From: Ignavibacteriota bacterium
GTDB taxonomy: Bacteria; Bacteroidota; Ignavibacteria; SZUA-365
Length of the DNA: 47,319 nucleotides
Assembly: GCA_016218045.1 (NCBI GenBank)
Contig: JACRFB010000021.1
Span: 1-47,319 of the forward strand
Direction of reading: 5' to 3'
Program-made: the position numbers and the translations under genes
Shown here: one piece after another, positions 7,501 through 14,820 of the stretch
Layout of the letters: each line of letters starts with the position of its first letter
Position numbering within the stretch: the stretch's first letter is position 1
Notes under the pieces: generated by a model
What the model saw: the letters and a program-made list of their open reading frames with translations, nothing else
Told to the model about the DNA's origin: nothing
The model's database searches: none

Positions 7501-9623
7501 TCGAACTGCCCCGAGACGTGGCTGGGTGTGACAACGGCGTCGAAGTCCTTTTTATGGCAGGACCAGCAGTCCATGGGCGTGCCGGTGAACACGCCGTTTG
7601 TGTGGCAGTCCTGGCACGGAGCCGCGGTGTGTGCACCCTGCAGCGGGAAACGGGTGGTGGCATGGTCGAACAGCGCGGGTTTCCACGCGGTCTCGGAGTG
7701 GCATTTCCAGCACTCGCGCGGGAACTGCCCGGCCTTGTGATCGGGCGCCGTCACCTTGTCGTAATCGGGTTGGTGGCAGCCCGCGCATTCGAGAGGTCTG
7801 CCCGTGTATGCTCCGGCGGGATGGCAACTTTCGCAGGGCACCGCGGCGTGCGCGCCACGCAGCGGGAACTGCGTCTTGGCATGGTCCAGTGTCGCGGGCT
7901 TCCACGCGGTTTCGGTGTGACAGCGCGTGCAGTCGTGCGGGAACTGCGCCTTCACATGCGCGGGCTGCAGCGACGCGGTGTAGTCCTTCTCGTGACACTG
8001 CCAGCAGTCGGTGTAGGCGAGCCGGTAGTTGCCGCCCACGTGACAGTTGGCGCATGGCACGGTGCTGTGCGCGCCGCGCAGCGGAAACTTGGTGCTGCCA
8101 TGATCGAAGGTCGCGGGTTTCCAGCCGGCCATGGTGTGGCAGGAGAGGCAGTCGTGTTCGAACATTCCCGCCGCGTGATCGGGATTTGTGGCTCCCCGGA
8201 AATCGCGCTCATGACAGACGAAACACTCGGTGGGTGTGCCGCCGAACACCTTGTTCACATGGCAGCGGTCGCAGGCCACCGCGGCGTGCGCTCCCTCGAG
8301 CGGGAAACGCGTGCGGTTGTGATCGATGCTGCGCGGCATTGTTTCGACGGGCTGCCAGGCGGTGGTGTTGTGGCACAGCGCGCACTGCCGCGTGAAACCG
8401 ACCTGGTCGTGTTTTGGTTTGCTGGTCTGAAGGAAGTTCTGTTCGTGACAACCCTGACAGTCGAGCGGCAGGCCCGAGTATTTCCCGCCGATGTGGCATT
8501 TCTCGCAGAAGGTCTGCCGGTGCGCGCCCGTGAGCGGAAAGTTCGTGTTGTCGTGTTTGAAGGCGGCCGGCTTCCACGCGGTGAGTGTGTGGCAGTCGGT
8601 GCACTGCTGCGAGAACTGCCCCTGCGCGTGATTCGGGAAGGTCGTGCCGCGGTAGTCGTTCTGATGGCAGCTCCAGCAGTCCTTCGGCAGCTTGCCGTAG
8701 CCGCTCGTGTGGCACTGTGCGCAGGGTGTTGCGGCATGCGCGCCCTGCAGGGGGAAGCCGCTTTTGTTGTGGTCGAAACGCGCTGGTTTCCAGTGCACCG
8801 GATCATGGCACACGGTGCAGTTCCGGTCGAAACTGCCCGCAGCGTGATCGGGCTGTTTTACCGATGCGTAGTCGCGCTGGTGACAGCCGTAGCAGTCGGT
8901 GGGTGTGTTCCGATACCCGGAGGTGTGACACTGGCCGCAGGCGAGCCGCAGATGCGCGGGTGTGCTCATGAAGGGCACGGGCGGATGGGTGAAACTGCCG
9001 CTCCATGACCCTGCCGCGGCATCGTGGCAGCGCGCGCACTGATGGTCGAAATTGTTCTTGGCGTGATCGGGTTCACCCACGGCCGCGTACTCGGCCTTGT
9101 GGCATTCATAACAATCGGTGGGTGTCCCCGCGTACTCGCGTGTCTGCTGTGTCGCATGACACGCAGCACAGTCGGCCGCGGCATGCGCGCCGAGCAGGGG
9201 GAAACGTGTGAGCTGATGTTTGGCCACCTGCTCGTTCGGCGCGCGCCATCCGGCAGGCGTGTGACAGTCGCGGCAGCGGTTGCCGAACTCGCCCTTGTGG
9301 AAATCCTTGTGGCAGGACAGGCAGTCCTTTTTCAGATCCTTGAATGACACGGCACCATGGCACGAGGCGCAGGGCACGGACGCGTGTCGCCCGTTGAGCA
9401 CGTAGCCGGTGAGTTTGTGATCAAATTCGGCGGATTTTTTGATCGTCTTCCACGACTCGGTGGTGTGACAATTCATGCACGGGATGCCGAAACTGCGATG
9501 TGGACTCGCACCCGCGGGTGTCTGCGCCGCCGTGCGAACCGACAGCAAAAAGGAGCCGAGGAGGAGTATCCCCAGCGCCGTCAGGGCGTATGTCCGCAAG
9601 TGTGCCGTACCTTTCCTCGTCAT
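4563..9623 (-). CDS. giant periplasmic/exported multiheme cytochrome c with 66 CXXCH motifs
   Basis: The 1686-residue product has a signal peptide (about 1-34, ending SVRTAAQ). I count 66 CXXCH heme-attachment motifs: 4 in an N-terminal segment, 60 in 20 consecutive units of about 73 residues with three motifs each, and 2 near the C-terminus, plus one CX4CH (CANSGCH). Each unit has the order CXXCH, DCXXCH, a PDH, CXXCH, AWKP-FDH, then T-FPL-GAH. The three extra histidines in PDH, FDH and GAH could be the distal ligands, making all hemes bis-His. Units resemble the paired-CXXCH/cytochrome c3-C7 superfamily. The ATG at 9623 follows a GAGGA Shine-Dalgarno; an upstream ATG at 9749 would add a non-signal leader overlapping the previous gene. 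Role inferred: long-range electron wire between inner membrane and the downstream barrel. Substrate unknown. Confidence 0.92.
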   Translation of the reverse strand: MTRKGTAHLRTYALTALGILLLGSFLLSVRTAAQTPAGASPHRSFGIPCMNCHTTESWKTIKKSAEFDHKLTGYVLNGRHASVPCASCHGAVSFKDLKKDCLSCHKDFHKGEFGNRCRDCHTPAGWRAPNEQVAKHQLTRFPLLGAHAAADCAACHATQQTREYAGTPTDCYECHKAEYAAVGEPDHAKNNFDHQCARCHDAAAGSWSGSFTHPPVPFMSTPAHLRLACGQCHTSGYRNTPTDCYGCHQRDYASVKQPDHAAGSFDRNCTVCHDPVHWKPARFDHNKSGFPLQGAHAATPCAQCHTSGYGKLPKDCWSCHQNDYRGTTFPNHAQGQFSQQCTDCHTLTAWKPAAFKHDNTNFPLTGAHRQTFCEKCHIGGKYSGLPLDCQGCHEQNFLQTSKPKHDQVGFTRQCALCHNTTAWQPVETMPRSIDHNRTRFPLEGAHAAVACDRCHVNKVFGGTPTECFVCHERDFRGATNPDHAAGMFEHDCLSCHTMAGWKPATFDHGSTKFPLRGAHSTVPCANCHVGGNYRLAYTDCWQCHEKDYTASLQPAHVKAQFPHDCTRCHTETAWKPATLDHAKTQFPLRGAHAAVPCESCHPAGAYTGRPLECAGCHQPDYDKVTAPDHKAGQFPRECWKCHSETAWKPALFDHATTRFPLQGAHTAAPCQDCHTNGVFTGTPMDCWSCHKKDFDAVVTPSHVSGQFDHDCTRCHGNAAWKPSTVNHDNTRFPLLGKHKTAACEQCHINGKYSGMATDCWSCHEKNYTGVTQPNHVQGQFNHDCTMCHGVDAWKPTRLDHDRTRFPLTGLHRTVACEKCHTNGQYGVPLPTDCFTCHQTTFQQTRNPDHTTGQFPHSCQDCHTTAGWKPASFDHTTTKFPLEGAHRAEPCQSCHVNGNYTLTYTDCFQCHERDFTATRTPDHTAARFDHDCTKCHGVSAWKPSTFNHATTKFPLTGAHSAEPCQSCHINGNYSLTYTDCAQCHLSDYNATTAPNHSTAQFPRDCQQCHTVSAWKPSTFDHTSTNFRLEGAHNTVPCQSCHTNGNYTLKYTDCLQCHQQDFSGAKQPDHTAGGFPRDCKTCHTNTAWKPATFDHAATAFPLTGRHQTEPCQSCHTNGNYTLKYTDCFACHTQEFNTALTPNHVSSKFSHDCSICHTTSAWKPSVLDHNKTRFPLSGKHTGVACERCHVNGNYQLTYTDCAQCHNTDFVNAKNPDHTAGKFPNDCTKCHSSNGWKPATFSHGSTAFPLEGAHTPLACERCHINGNYQLTYTGCYTCHSTSFQQTKTPDHVAGQFSHDCLKCHTQISYKPSTFNHNSTAFPLQGGHVAVPCQQCHVNGNYTLKYQDCWQCHQTTFNATTNPSHSAGQFSHDCLSCHTQSAWKPATFDHATTAFPLQGAHQSKPCQDCHVGGNYQLVYSGCITCHQSAYNSTTNPAHVTNQFPTTCLTCHTQITWTPSTFSHAATNFPLQGAHQAQPCNACHTNGNYTLTYTDCWQCHQSDYQSVTNPNHVTAQFSHTCTQCHTQSAWKPSTFNHANTAFPLAGAHIGKPCADCHINGNYSLTYTGCWQCHQSDFTGATTPANHSALNLSHTCTTCHTQTAWSPATPFRTSHNVNAPTGFPIYTGSKHAYPNRWSNCNQCHTTNVTSTFCCTGCHNNQSSLNGDHQGVSGYTYNCTACANSGCHPDGREP
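4930..9200. repeat. approximately 219-bp tandem repeat inside the giant cytochrome gene, 20 units
   Basis: At the DNA level the cytochrome gene is a satellite of about 219-bp units, visible for example as ATTGCCGTTGATGTGGCA near 4960 and its near copy near 5178. Units nearest the 3' end of the gene (lower coordinates) are most alike, with NGNY-L-YTDC in nearly every copy. Units near the 5' end (higher coordinates) diverge and have shorter forms such as GTPTDC. This gradient suggests recent tandem expansion towards the C-terminus. Confidence 0.85.
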
Positions 9624-9700
9624 GGCGGTCCTCGTAATTCTGGATGCAATGGAGTGAAAATATCCATTTATTGTGTCGCCGGTGAGGGGAAAAGTATTCC

Positions 9701-11389
9701 TCATTGCATTTTTTTCTCTGTGTCGGATGCCGGATGACAGGTTGCGCAATCCGGATCGATGGGTTTGTAGCGCACAATGCCGCCGGATTCACCGGCAGTG
9801 GCTCGGTGACAGGCGGAGCAGGCAAGCGCCGCGTGGCGCCCGTTGAGCTGGAAACGCGAGTCGCGGGTGTGGTCGAAGGTGCTCGGTTTCCATTCACCGG
9901 TGCTGTGGCAGCGTTCGCAGGTCACGGTTCCGTTCACAACAAACTGTCCGCCGTGCGGATCGGTGTGGCAGCTCGCGCAGGTGATGCTGTCGAAGGTGAA
10001 GCGGCGTGTTTGCGCGCCGCCTATTTCCACGCTGCCGTGGCACTTGTCGCAGGGCACGGCCAGGTGTTTGCCGCGCAGGGGGAAGTCGGTCGCGGCATGA
10101 TCGAATTCCATCGAGTGCCAGCTCGCGGTGCTGTGGCAGCCGTTGCAGGCGCCCTTGTCGGGACGTTTCAGGAATTGTCCCGCGTGATAATCGCTGTGAC
10201 AGGATGTACACGCGAGGTCGGTCCAGCGGAATCGCCGCACGGGTGTGCCGTCTCGAGTCTCCGTTGTGTGACAACGGTCGCAGGCCACCGCGGCATGTGC
10301 GCCTTCGAGGGGGAATCGTGTGGTGGCATGGTCCGGCTGCTCGAAGCGCGAGGGGTGGAAACCGTCCACCGTATGGCATCGTGAACATTCCGTGCCGCCT
10401 CGCGCCTGGGCGAATTGCCCGGCATGCGCGTCCGCATGGCACAGCAGGCACGATCCGAGTTCCTTGTTGCGGTATTTCGCGATATCTCCGCCAACGTGAC
10501 ACTTGGCGCAGGCCAGCGACGCGTGCCGGCCTTGCAGCGCGAAGCGAGTCTTTGAATGGTCGAACCCCGCGTTCGAGGACAGGCGTACGGACTTCCAGCT
10601 CTCCGGCGTGTGACACTGTGCGCAGTCCTTCCCGAACTGCCCCTTGTGTTTGTCTTCGTGGCAGTCGCCGCACGTTTTGAAGGCGAGTCCGTGTAATTTC
10701 ATGGCCGCCATGCCCGTGCCCGTGGCTCCCGGCAGGGGAGGATGGCATTTTGTGCAGGCCACGTCGGCATGTTTTCCAAGCAGAGGGAAACGTGCGCGGG
10801 AATGTGTGAAGCTGTTCTGCTTCCAGTCCGCGGGCGTGTGGCAGCGCGCGCAGTCGCTGCCGAGCTGTCCGGCGTGTCCGTCGGTATGGCAGTTGATGCA
10901 CGCGGGTTCGAGGCCCAGGTATGTGCGCTGCTTCGCCGCCGCGCTCTTGCCGCGGATCTCCTTCTGCACAATGTTTTTTGGGATGTGGCAGGCGCGGCAT
11001 TCCTTTCCGGCATGTTTTCCAACGAGTTCAAAACCCGCTTGCCGGTGATCGAATTTTGCGGGGTCCCAACGGATCAGCTTGAAGTCGCGTCCGTGATGTT
11101 CCTTGTGGCAGGCCGAACACTCGAGTTTTTTTGTGAAGGCGTGATACCCGAGTCCGCGCTCCACACGTGAACGGATCTCCGCATGACAGGCGAGGCAGTT
11201 GACGCGCACGCTCTTGTCGCCGAAGTTATGGCACTTCGCGCAGTCGTTCACTCCGTCGAGTGCAGCGTGAACGGTTGAGAGTTTCCCTGGTGAAACGAGC
11301 TGGCTATGCAGCGTTGGCGCGTATCCGGCCAGCAGGAAAGCGAGCAGAACCGCCGGCAGCGGTCGCAGAGTTATATCGGATCCGCGCAT
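9701..11389 (-). CDS. 20-heme cytochrome c
   Basis: The 562-residue protein carries a signal peptide (PAVLLAFLLAGYAPTLHSQ) and 20 CXXCH motifs that I can count. Several segments share the FDH-x-FPL-G-H-x-CXXCH spacing of the giant cytochrome encoded next, so the two are probably related; others have an alternative HADAHAGQF / HEDKHKGQF spacer between motifs. I placed the start at the ATG at 11389, directly before the signal peptide and 7 bp after the upstream gene's stop; an ATG at 11434 would overlap that gene by 38 bp. It is likely a periplasmic electron carrier between the membrane protein encoded upstream and the giant cytochrome 77 bp downstream. No catalytic domain (nitrite, sulfite or hydroxylamine reductase) is recognisable. 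Confidence 0.9.
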   Translation of the reverse strand: MRGSDITLRPLPAVLLAFLLAGYAPTLHSQLVSPGKLSTVHAALDGVNDCAKCHNFGDKSVRVNCLACHAEIRSRVERGLGYHAFTKKLECSACHKEHHGRDFKLIRWDPAKFDHRQAGFELVGKHAGKECRACHIPKNIVQKEIRGKSAAAKQRTYLGLEPACINCHTDGHAGQLGSDCARCHTPADWKQNSFTHSRARFPLLGKHADVACTKCHPPLPGATGTGMAAMKLHGLAFKTCGDCHEDKHKGQFGKDCAQCHTPESWKSVRLSSNAGFDHSKTRFALQGRHASLACAKCHVGGDIAKYRNKELGSCLLCHADAHAGQFAQARGGTECSRCHTVDGFHPSRFEQPDHATTRFPLEGAHAAVACDRCHTTETRDGTPVRRFRWTDLACTSCHSDYHAGQFLKRPDKGACNGCHSTASWHSMEFDHAATDFPLRGKHLAVPCDKCHGSVEIGGAQTRRFTFDSITCASCHTDPHGGQFVVNGTVTCERCHSTGEWKPSTFDHTRDSRFQLNGRHAALACSACHRATAGESGGIVRYKPIDPDCATCHPASDTEKKMQ

Positions 11390-11396
11390 CCTGTTC

Positions 11397-12398
11397 TCAG
11401 AATATCCACTTGTATCCCAGCGAGACGGTGACACCCACGTGAATCGCGAGAATCACGAACATGATGATCGCAAAGGGCAGATGTATGACGTGCCAGTAGT
11501 GGAAGATTTCACGCGCGCTGTCGAGGAAGGCGATGCGCCGCTCGAGTAGGGAGCGCTTCCGCGCCACCCGCATGATGGCGGCTGCGCGGTCGTGCTCCAC
11601 GCCGCGCTCGCGGAGGTGTGCACGCAATGCGCGTGTGCGCAGCCAGCGGGTAGAGTCGTCCCTCAACACGGCGAATAATGCGCGGAGTACGCTCGTGTCA
11701 CTCCGGCGTATGGTGTTTAAGCCGTCGATCCAGGCCATGGTGGCTGCGTCGAGTCCGTAGGTGTTCTGCAATTCTTCGCGCAGGGCCTCGTCCTCGGCGG
11801 CAAGTTCGTCCATGCCGCGCTCGTTGCCCTCGATGGTGCGCGGAATCTGGGTGTACACGTAGCGGCCGAGCAGTCCGCTCAGCGCCACGAAGATCATGCT
11901 CCACGCGGCGATCGAAACGAGTCCGCCGAACTTGAATGTGGTGTGGAGAAGCACCAGGGACGGGCCGAGCAGGCAGAGGAATATGTGCGCCTCGAGCCAG
12001 TGACGGATCTTGCCCGCGAAGCGCAGGCGCCTCAGCCGTTTGCGCGTCGAGTACATCGCCACACCGACGGTCATCATCAGCGATCCGATCACGCCAAGAC
12101 CGTGCCCGATCGGACCGCCGGCCTGCCAGTCGAGCCAATAGCGGAGCTGCGCTCCGAGACGCTCCTTCTCCGCAAGCAACTCCGCCTCCGATTTTTCGGA
12201 GGAACTCAGTCCTTGCGCGCGCATCTCGAGTTCGACGTCGATTTCGGACATTTTCGAGTCGAGATCCGCTTCGAGTACGTCGATTTCGCTCTGCGGGGTG
12301 ATGAAGTAGCGGAAACCCTGGTATCCGTACCACGATGTTGTAACGATACCAAGCGTAAAAAGGGAAACGATCCAGATCCGATGCACGGATGGAGACAT
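11397..12398 (-). CDS. polytopic His-rich membrane protein, possible b-type cytochrome / quinol oxidase module
   Basis: The 333-residue protein has about five hydrophobic helices: one near the N-terminus (IWIVSLFTLGIVT), a coiled charged stretch (about 38-85), then GHGLGVIGSLMMTVGVAMY, AHIFLCLLGPSLVLLHTTF, IAAWSMIFVALSGLLGRYVY, a soluble charged region (about 185-285) and a final YWHVIHLPFAIIMFVILAIHVGV helix. Histidines in helices two, three and five are placed as heme b ligands might be, which would suit electron transfer from menaquinol to periplasmic cytochromes. I do not recognise a named family, so this role is inferred from context: it is the first gene of the cytochrome cluster. The start was set at ATG 12398; an ATG at 12473 would add 25 residues reaching the edge of the upstream repeat. 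Confidence 0.7.
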   Translation of the reverse strand: MSPSVHRIWIVSLFTLGIVTTSWYGYQGFRYFITPQSEIDVLEADLDSKMSEIDVELEMRAQGLSSSEKSEAELLAEKERLGAQLRYWLDWQAGGPIGHGLGVIGSLMMTVGVAMYSTRKRLRRLRFAGKIRHWLEAHIFLCLLGPSLVLLHTTFKFGGLVSIAAWSMIFVALSGLLGRYVYTQIPRTIEGNERGMDELAAEDEALREELQNTYGLDAATMAWIDGLNTIRRSDTSVLRALFAVLRDDSTRWLRTRALRAHLRERGVEHDRAAAIMRVARKRSLLERRIAFLDSAREIFHYWHVIHLPFAIIMFVILAIHVGVTVSLGYKWIF

Positions 12399-12477
12399 AG
12401 TGTCTGGCGTGTTGTGGCGTGAATAATTCGCGAAGCGATCATACAGTATACGAACTCTGAACCGGATTTCCATCAGC

Positions 12478-12615
12478 GGGATAGCGGAAGAGCGGGACAG
12501 CGGGACAGCGGGAGAGCGGGACAGCGGGACAGCGGGAGAGAGGGACAGCGGGAGAGAGGGACAGCGGGAGAGAGGGACAGCGGGAGAGCGGGACAGCGGG
12601 AGAGCGGGACCTGTT
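12478..12615. repeat. octamer array (GGGACAGC / GGGAGAGC)
   Basis: About 17 consecutive 8-bp units alternate between GGGACAGC, GGGAGAGC and GGGAGAGA. The array sits in the divergent gap between the cytochrome cluster and the iron-sulfur flavoprotein gene. Related octamer tracts lie at 1-200, 2815-2860, 29315-29520 and 47181-47198. Confidence 0.9.
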
Positions 12616-12622
12616 CACAAAA

Positions 12623-12726
12623 TTCACCTTCCACTTTCCACTTTTCACCTTCCACTTCACACCATATATCTTCCACTCTTCACAATCCATCTTTCATCTT
12701 TCATTTTTCACCTTCTACCTTCAGAA
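12623..12726. repeat. heptamer array (TTCACCT / TCCACTT)
   Basis: From 12623 the sequence divides cleanly into 7-mers: TTCACCT, TCCACTT, TCCACTT, TTCACCT, TCCACTT, then degenerate members including TCCACTC, TTCACAA, TCCATCT, TTCATCT, TTCATTT, TTCACCT and TCTACCT. One strand is almost pure pyrimidine plus A. It fills the promoter side of the gene at 12771. A possible -10-like TATATA lies just after it (about 12734-12739). Confidence 0.85.
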
Positions 12727-12770
12727 TTCTGTTATATATTCCCACTTTCACAATCAACCCGGTCTGCGTC

Positions 12771-14108
12771 ATGGAAAGCTTCTTCATTTTTCTCGTTTTT
12801 GTGATTTTGGTTTTTGCCACAGTCATCCCGTATATGCGGGTGGTGAAACGCAAGGAGGCCAAGGCGCGAGAGGCAGCCGGTCTCGGAGCGCTGCACAGCA
12901 GCGGACCCCGCGCGCAGCACCCGCGCATCGATATCAGTCAATGTATCGGCTGCGGCGCCTGTGTGGACGCCTGCCCCGAGGGTGATGTGCTGGGTGTGAT
13001 CGCGGGCAAGGCCGCCATCATAAACGGTCACAAGTGTATCGGGCACAGTCTCTGCGCGGACGCCTGCCCGGTCGGCGCCATCACCATCGTCATGGCGTCG
13101 CCCAGCATCGGCGCCGATATGCCGCAGCTCACGGAGGAATTCGAGACCAATGTTCCCGGTATGTATATCATCGGCGAACTCGGCGGTCTCGCCCTTGTGA
13201 AAAATGCGGTGAATCAGGGCCGCGACTGTATCGACGGCATACATCGTCGGCTCGAGAGTACAGGTCGGACGGGCGGTGCGGACGTCGCCGATGTGTGTAT
13301 TGTCGGAGCCGGACCGGGAGGTATCTCGGCCTCTCTCCGCGCCATCGAAAATAAACTCTCGTATGTCACGCTCGAACAGGACGAGCTGGGCGGCACTGTT
13401 GCCAAGTATCCACGGCAGAAGCTCGTGATGACGAGTCCCGTCGAATTTCCCCTGCACGGCAAATTCCGCAAGCTGGAGCTGAGCAAGGAGGAACTTCTCG
13501 CGTTCTGGCATGAGGTCGCCGCGAAGTCGGGTCTCGAGGTGCGCACACAGGAGCGTGTCGAAACGATACACCGCGACGACGCGGGCATCTTTACCATCCG
13601 CAGCATAAAGGGCGAATTCCGCGCGCGCACCGTGGTTCTGGCACTGGGCCGCCGCGGTACGCCGCGCACACTCGGCGTCCCGGGTGAGCAGCTTCCGAAA
13701 GTGATGTACAGTCTCATCGAGGCCGACGCGTACACACATGCGCGCATCCTCATCGTCGGCGGAGGTGATTCCGCCGTCGAGGCGGCCATGGGGCTCGCAC
13801 ATCAAAAGGGGAATCAGGTCACACTCTCGTACCGGAAGGACGCATTTTCGCGCATCAAAGAAAGAAACACGCAGAGGATCAAGGAGTGTATGGATAACGG
13901 GACGGTGCGTGTGCTCTTCGAGTCCGCCCCGGTCGAAATCACCGAAACAGCCGTGCTTCTCGACATCAACGGGCGGCCAGAAACGCTGGACAACGACTAT
14001 GTGTGGATTTTTGCCGGCGGTATTCCGCCCAACGACTTCCTCACCAGCGTCGGCATCGTACTCGGACCGCGCGACATGACCAGGGAAGCCCAGAACGCAT
14101 TGCTTTAA
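12771..14108 (+). CDS. membrane-anchored ferredoxin-domain FAD/NAD(P) oxidoreductase
   Basis: The 445-residue protein has an N-terminal membrane helix (about 4-24), then a ferredoxin-like domain with cysteines C58, C61, C64 and C68 (CIGCGACVDACP) and a second set C89, C95 and C99 in which the expected second cysteine is His92 (CIGHSLC). A two-dinucleotide-fold flavoprotein follows: GAGPGG near residue 182 for FAD and GGGDSA near residue 329 for NAD(P)H, with the ALGRRGTPR segment between. There is no thioredoxin-reductase CXXC, so it resembles the YpdA-like branch fused to a ferredoxin. It probably moves electrons between NAD(P)H, its clusters and a membrane partner. Being divergent from the cytochrome cluster, it may be the cytoplasmic entry point of that chain (inference). 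Confidence 0.8.
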   Translation: MESFFIFLVFVILVFATVIPYMRVVKRKEAKAREAAGLGALHSSGPRAQHPRIDISQCIGCGACVDACPEGDVLGVIAGKAAIINGHKCIGHSLCADACPVGAITIVMASPSIGADMPQLTEEFETNVPGMYIIGELGGLALVKNAVNQGRDCIDGIHRRLESTGRTGGADVADVCIVGAGPGGISASLRAIENKLSYVTLEQDELGGTVAKYPRQKLVMTSPVEFPLHGKFRKLELSKEELLAFWHEVAAKSGLEVRTQERVETIHRDDAGIFTIRSIKGEFRARTVVLALGRRGTPRTLGVPGEQLPKVMYSLIEADAYTHARILIVGGGDSAVEAAMGLAHQKGNQVTLSYRKDAFSRIKERNTQRIKECMDNGTVRVLFESAPVEITETAVLLDINGRPETLDNDYVWIFAGGIPPNDFLTSVGIVLGPRDMTREAQNALL

Positions 14109-14242
14109 GAGCCGGGATCAGGGGACTACTCCGGCCGGACCCGGGCCAAACCGCTGCGTTTTCCGCGTCCTGCTTTCTCGAGCCGGTCCCGGGGATATTT
14201 CCACCGCTGCAGCGGCTCTTTACAATAATTCGTCATTTTTCA

Positions 14243-14271
14243 TTGCATCTTTCCCATCCGACGGGTATATT
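14243..14271 (+). promoter_or_regulatory. sigma70-like promoter of the nusA-infB operon
   Basis: TTGCAT (14243-14248) and TATATT (14266-14271) are separated by exactly 17 bp, both four or more matches to consensus. It lies about 40 bp before the rimP start and is the only strong promoter match in the 204-bp gap after the flavoprotein gene. Assigned from sequence alone. Confidence 0.6.
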
Positions 14272-14312
14272 GGTGTTCTGTAAATGTGGGGCAATCCCGC
14301 ATTTTTGTTTAT

Positions 14313-14783
14313 ATGGCCCTCGAGATGCGTAAAGAGATCGAAAAAGGAATCGAAAAAATCATTCACGAACACGGCGCCCTGCTCGTGTCCATGGACTGGC
14401 AGAAGGAAAAGGGCGGCGAGGTGTTGTCGGTGGCCGCCGACACGCTGGACGGCATCACCATCGATCTGCTGAGCCGCATCACTCAATCTGTGCTGCCCCT
14501 GCTGGAAGAGCATCCCGAATTGGCCGAGAGCGTCCGGCTCGAGGTTTCCTCGCCGGGTCTCGACAATACGCTGCGTTTCCCCTGGCAATACAACCGCCAC
14601 AAGGGGTACGAAATGCAGGTGGTGTATCTCGACGGCGCGGTCGAAACATCGATCGAGGCCGTCTGTGAAGGCGAACACGAGGGCGTTGTCTCGCTGTCGA
14701 AAGGCGGCAGGACGCTCGAAATACCATGTGCGAATATTCGCAGCGCCCTGGTGCGCGCGAGTTTGAAATCGAAAAAAGTCTGA
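14313..14783 (+). CDS. rimP: ribosome maturation factor RimP
   Basis: The 156-residue protein is RimP, needed for 30S subunit maturation. Key evidence is the family motif VRLEVSSPGLDNTLRFPWQYNR (central, shown here by its SSPGLD core), the preceding helix with ITQSVLPLLEE, and a C-terminal Sm-like beta domain (EGVVSLSKGGRTLEIPCANI). The ATG at 14313 was chosen; a GTG at 14286 or an ATG at 14325 are alternatives. It opens the operon and precedes nusA by 37 bp, the usual order in bacteria. Confidence 0.92.
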   Translation: MALEMRKEIEKGIEKIIHEHGALLVSMDWQKEKGGEVLSVAADTLDGITIDLLSRITQSVLPLLEEHPELAESVRLEVSSPGLDNTLRFPWQYNRHKGYEMQVVYLDGAVETSIEAVCEGEHEGVVSLSKGGRTLEIPCANIRSALVRASLKSKKV

Positions 14784-14820
14784 CACGCAACGATCGTCAA
14801 GCGGAGGAATACCGGATTCC

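Noticed and set aside
5361-9008. 1215-codon open frame antisense to the giant cytochrome gene
   Set aside because: It is open because the 219-bp unit is a multiple of three and has no stop in that frame; the sense frame has signal peptide, heme motifs and operon context.
14109-14242. Intrinsic terminator at CCGCTGCAGCGG (14204-14215)
   Set aside because: The palindrome leaves only about a 4-bp stem once a loop is allowed, and no clear T-run follows at the right distance.
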